Made by a program: the position numbers and the translations under genes. Shown here one piece after another: positions 50,279-64,000 of a stretch of DNA of 64,000 nucleotides. This DNA is from Chiridota heheva. Taxonomy: Eukaryota; Echinodermata; Holothuroidea; Apodida; Chiridotidae. The notes beneath the pieces are model-generated. The model was not told the origin of the DNA and did not search any database. It saw nothing but the letters and a program-made list of their open reading frames with translations. The stretch spans positions 2,650,501-2,714,500 of the forward strand of contig JAIGNY010004520.1 of assembly GCA_020152595.1 (NCBI GenBank). Reading direction: 5' to 3'. How positions within the stretch are numbered: the first letter of the stretch is position 1; each line of letters opens with the position of its first letter.

Positions 50279-50681
50279 ATCTGGTTATACCTGAAAACTT
50301 TAGTTTGCATATGTTATGCATATTGCATATATAATTAGGAAATTTCCTACCAATTGGACCAAGTTGCCAACTTGTTGGTTTCATGTCACTTTGACATGGC
50401 ATATCTCTGGAACCGAACGACCGATTGAATTACAAATTTCAGTTTCAGATTCTTCAAACAAAGGGATATAAGATATTTGAATTTCAAGGAAATATACATT
50501 TTTGACTTACACATAGCCAATAAGGCCACCTTAATACACATCCAAAACAACATAACAGTTGCAAATTTCAAACATCTACTTAACCTACATCTATACATGA
50601 AAATTTTAAAGAAACAATGTAACAGTTTTATTATTGTACTTAAAATGCCAATTAACTTTCTTAGATTATTTGATACATCTT

Positions 50682-50815
50682 CAAGGAATTGCCCTCTTGT
50701 ACTATATATGGCACATTACTCATCCAGGCATCCTCAATTAACATACATGTAAGCTAATGACAAAATTCCTTGTACTTAAAATTTTCTAACAATCCCAAAT
50801 TAACTTTCTTTAAAA
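50682..50815 (+). repeat. direct repeat, copy 1
   Basis: GGAATTGCCCTCTTGTACT through AAAATTCCTTGTACTTAAAA and TTTTCTAACAAT recurs at 51272-51405. A shorter diverged copy begins at 50835. Confidence 0.8.
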
Positions 50816-51271
50816 AAAATATGATATCTTATAGGGAATTGCCCATGTTCGTATGGCACATAACTTATCCTCACCCAACACACGCATCTTATGACAGAAC
50901 TTATTGAAGTTGGTTCCCTTAAAAATTGGAAGGGCTCATTGAGAAGATGTTGCTGCAAAAATCCCAACACTTGTCCATAGATCGCAGGATAATTTAGATT
51001 AAAGCTGAAATAAACAGTAGAATCAATGCTTCTGTTGCATTGCGGGTGCTGCAGTGGATTTATAATGTTAGGCCTAAGGCCTAGTCCTGCAACTTAAGAA
51101 GTTGTCAAGAAATTTTTCAAGACACGACTCAACTAGGAAATTTTCTTTCCGATCTGTGGCTAGCAGGCTTCAAGAAATTTGCATGGATACTATGTCTTCC
51201 ATTACGATAGAAGTTCCAAAATAAATCGCATTTACTGCACTAGCCTAACTAAGGCCTAACGGTGGAACTCT

Positions 51272-51405
51272 TCAAGGAATTGCCCTCTTGTACTTTATAT
51301 GGCACATTACTCATCCAGACATCCTCACTTAATATACATGTAAGCTAATGGCAAAATTCCTTGTACTTAAAATTTTCTAACAATTATGGATTAACTTTCA
51401 GTAAA
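51272..51405 (+). repeat. direct repeat, copy 2
   Basis: It matches 50682-50815 with a few substitutions, 590 bp away. Just downstream a second pair (51419-51500 and 51671-51740, sharing TAGTCACTTTAATTATAT) shows that this interval grew by local duplications. Confidence 0.8.
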
Positions 51406-52057
51406 AAAAAGGAAAAATGATCTGATTAGGCCTTAGTCACTTTAATTATATTAAATTTAGGCTTATAAAAGTTATACTACCTGTTAAAATCATATTACCT
51501 AATTATACGTACGTTAGTACTAGCTTAACGTTTCTAGGACTATGCTAGCTTCTAATTGATCCAAGCTGATATTATTAATTTAGTTTTGATCAAGTTTGAG
51601 CTCAATCACACACACACACAGATGAAGTGCAGTTTACTACGTAAGCATACGATAGGTACTACAACTGTAAGATCCGATTAGACCCTAGTCACTTTAATTA
51701 TATACAATTTAGGCTTTCAAAAGTTATATTACTTAGTCCACACACGTACGTACCATACTCACACAAGAAAGACCGTCCGACTCCAAAAAATCACGTGACT
51801 CGGTATAACACTATGGTGTTATACCTACTCGTCTCTCATAAACACTGGTGTTGAAGCTTTAGTGTTTAAGGCAGATAGCCTTTCCACTTTTAAACGCATT
51901 CACCCAATATTAACACAAAGACATTAACGGCAAACATGTTAACAATTGCAACAGTTTAATTTTATAAGTTTTATTTTATTTTTAACATCATAGTGTTTAG
52001 CATGCGGGTAGATTAGCACTAAAACGCGTTAACAAGAGGCATTGACATTTACAGTGC

Positions 52058-52603
52058 ATGCAACTTTCCTATTTATTTCGTGCGTGTTCCCGCGGAATAA
52101 GGGCAGTTCTTGCCTCTGGCAATTGATCCTTTCTAAAAATCTTTAGTTTACGAGTCATTGTAGCAAGCTGTCGGAAAAATTCGCTCTGTAGTTTGGGTAC
52201 GAAATAGTTACCATGAATTATTTAAATGTATGTATGTTTTTGTCTATGAACAGTTGACAGTCTGGGAGTGCAGATTAAGTTTTGAGAAAACAGGTCGTAA
52301 ATTCTCGAACTTCATTTGACATGTGGTCCATTGCCTTTAGATAGCCTTTCTTTAATCATATCGCTAAATTATCTCCGTGGCAGTGCAGTAAAGCTTCAGC
52401 TTTCTAATCTAGCGTCCCGGCTGCCCGGACTTAATTCCCGTTGGGTCTCCAACCAGTGATCCACGACTGCTTAATACAACAGCGGTGAGCGTCTTGACGT
52501 AAATATTCCAATGGAGGTCTATTGGAACGTTATAAACCTTGGTAAACCAACCAACCATTCCAGGTCTACAGATGATGAAAAATCAGTGTACCGGTTTCAC
52601 GAA
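52058..52603. other. 3' flank of the minus-strand receptor gene
   Basis: On the minus strand it follows the receptor stop. A canonical AATAAA (plus-strand TTTATT at 52072-52077) lies about 530 bases past the stop and is a candidate polyadenylation signal. Confidence 0.4.
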
Positions 52604-63456
<10,853 letters not shown>

Positions 63457-64000
63457 CTGTGTGGGAAGAAGAAGAGTGACATGTGTCACATGGGTGTATT
63501 CAGGGATCGACGGGGGTCACACGGAGCAGGTGTGTAGTCAGCCAAAACAATGTATCAAATAGCGGTTTTCCCTAAAGAGGAAAATAAGTTGAAATATCCA
63601 GAGAATATATGTTAAGAAAATCGGTTTTGCTCTTCATACAAATTTGACCTCCGAACAGTCAGACAGTGTCATAGACTGTCATTTTGACAAAATATTCGAA
63701 AATATTTATTAGAACATGAAAGTTCCTCCCAAGAAAATTTCACCAAAGTCCCAGTTGCATGCTTTTTACCCGGTTGGGAGGCAAAATTAGGAAATTATTA
63801 ACATAGCATTGCAACTATTGGTAAAATTTGGCAATATTAAGCAAACAAATTTGGCAATATTCTGCGAACATTGAAGAAATGTGGCGGGTATAGGTGCTCA
63901 AAAAAAAACAAGTTTTACTCCACTTCATCAATTCGATTTCACTTTATCAGCAGATAAGTCTATCTGATTCCAAGATGACCAGGTACAACAAGAACTTAAG
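63457..64000. other. upstream intron of the receptor gene, nothing recognised
   Basis: On the minus strand it ends in the acceptor at 63457-63458. No further SRCR exon or signal-peptide exon was identified before the window edge. Confidence 0.4.

Larger units (their letters stand above)
49274..52057. repeat. region bounded by inverted GCACTGTAAATG with TTAACAC-rich subtermini
   Basis: GCACTGTAAATG at 49274-49285 is exactly inverted at 52046-52057. Both flanks inside (about 49290-49700 and 51840-52040) are rich in short TTAACAC/GTGTTAA motifs. This may be one 2.8-kb foldback-type element, or two separate short elements with the same ends. The middle holds other repeats and no gene. Confidence 0.4.

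Noticed and set aside
52380..52520. A possible second tRNA-derived SINE (GTCCCGGCTGCCCGGACT region)
   Set aside because: No convincing A and B box pair could be placed and no second copy was found in the window.

Overview
The window is animal (metazoan) genomic DNA. The genes are split into short exons separated by long AT-rich introns, and the rest is dense with LINEs, SINEs, MITE-like elements, microsatellites and a large satellite. The receptor domain combination (SRCR-SRCR-SMB-seven-helix), the tRNA-headed SINE and the CR1/L2-like and Jockey-like LINEs fit a marine invertebrate deuterostome (echinoderm or hemichordate). That assignment is inference; no rRNA or mitochondrial marker is present to settle it.

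Layout. (1) 1-9.2 kb, plus strand: the 3' half of an anthrax-toxin-receptor-like (ANTXR/TEM8-CMG2 family) cell-surface receptor, from the last extracellular segment through the transmembrane helix and the conserved cytoplasmic tail to the stop at 9214. It carries an alternative terminal exon (2746-2802) and a one-base frameshift in one exon. (2) 9.2-24.5 kb: no host gene recognised. It holds a hAT-type MITE with an 8-bp target duplication, a 0.9-kb (TA)n array, a duplicated tRNA-derived SINE, a decayed Jockey-like LINE (16.7-19.8 kb), a second (TA)n array and a 100-bp satellite. (3) 24.5-41 kb: a 16.4-kb A-rich satellite built from ~28-bp monomers arranged in three linker-headed blocks. These make ~1.23-kb or ~1.08-kb higher-order units, of which twelve are in register. 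(4) 41-52 kb: a 3.55-kb gene-free segment bounded by 54-bp inverted repeats, one small terminal exon of an unrecognised, possibly death-fold protein (47414-47731), and foldback and MITE elements. (5) 52.6-63.5 kb, minus strand: a receptor gene with two SRCR domains, a somatomedin-B domain and a Methuselah/secretin-like seven-transmembrane domain. Its introns contain a CR1/L2-like LINE, MITEs and a (TA)n array.

The two host receptor genes are unrelated and lie about 43 kb apart; nothing suggests they work together. Each is interrupted by an apparent one-base frameshift in otherwise well-conserved coding sequence. This may be residual indel error in the assembly, or real decay. Both genes run off the window at their 5' ends. 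The most unusual object is the hierarchical satellite. The most informative coding object is the SRCR-SRCR-SMB-7TM receptor.
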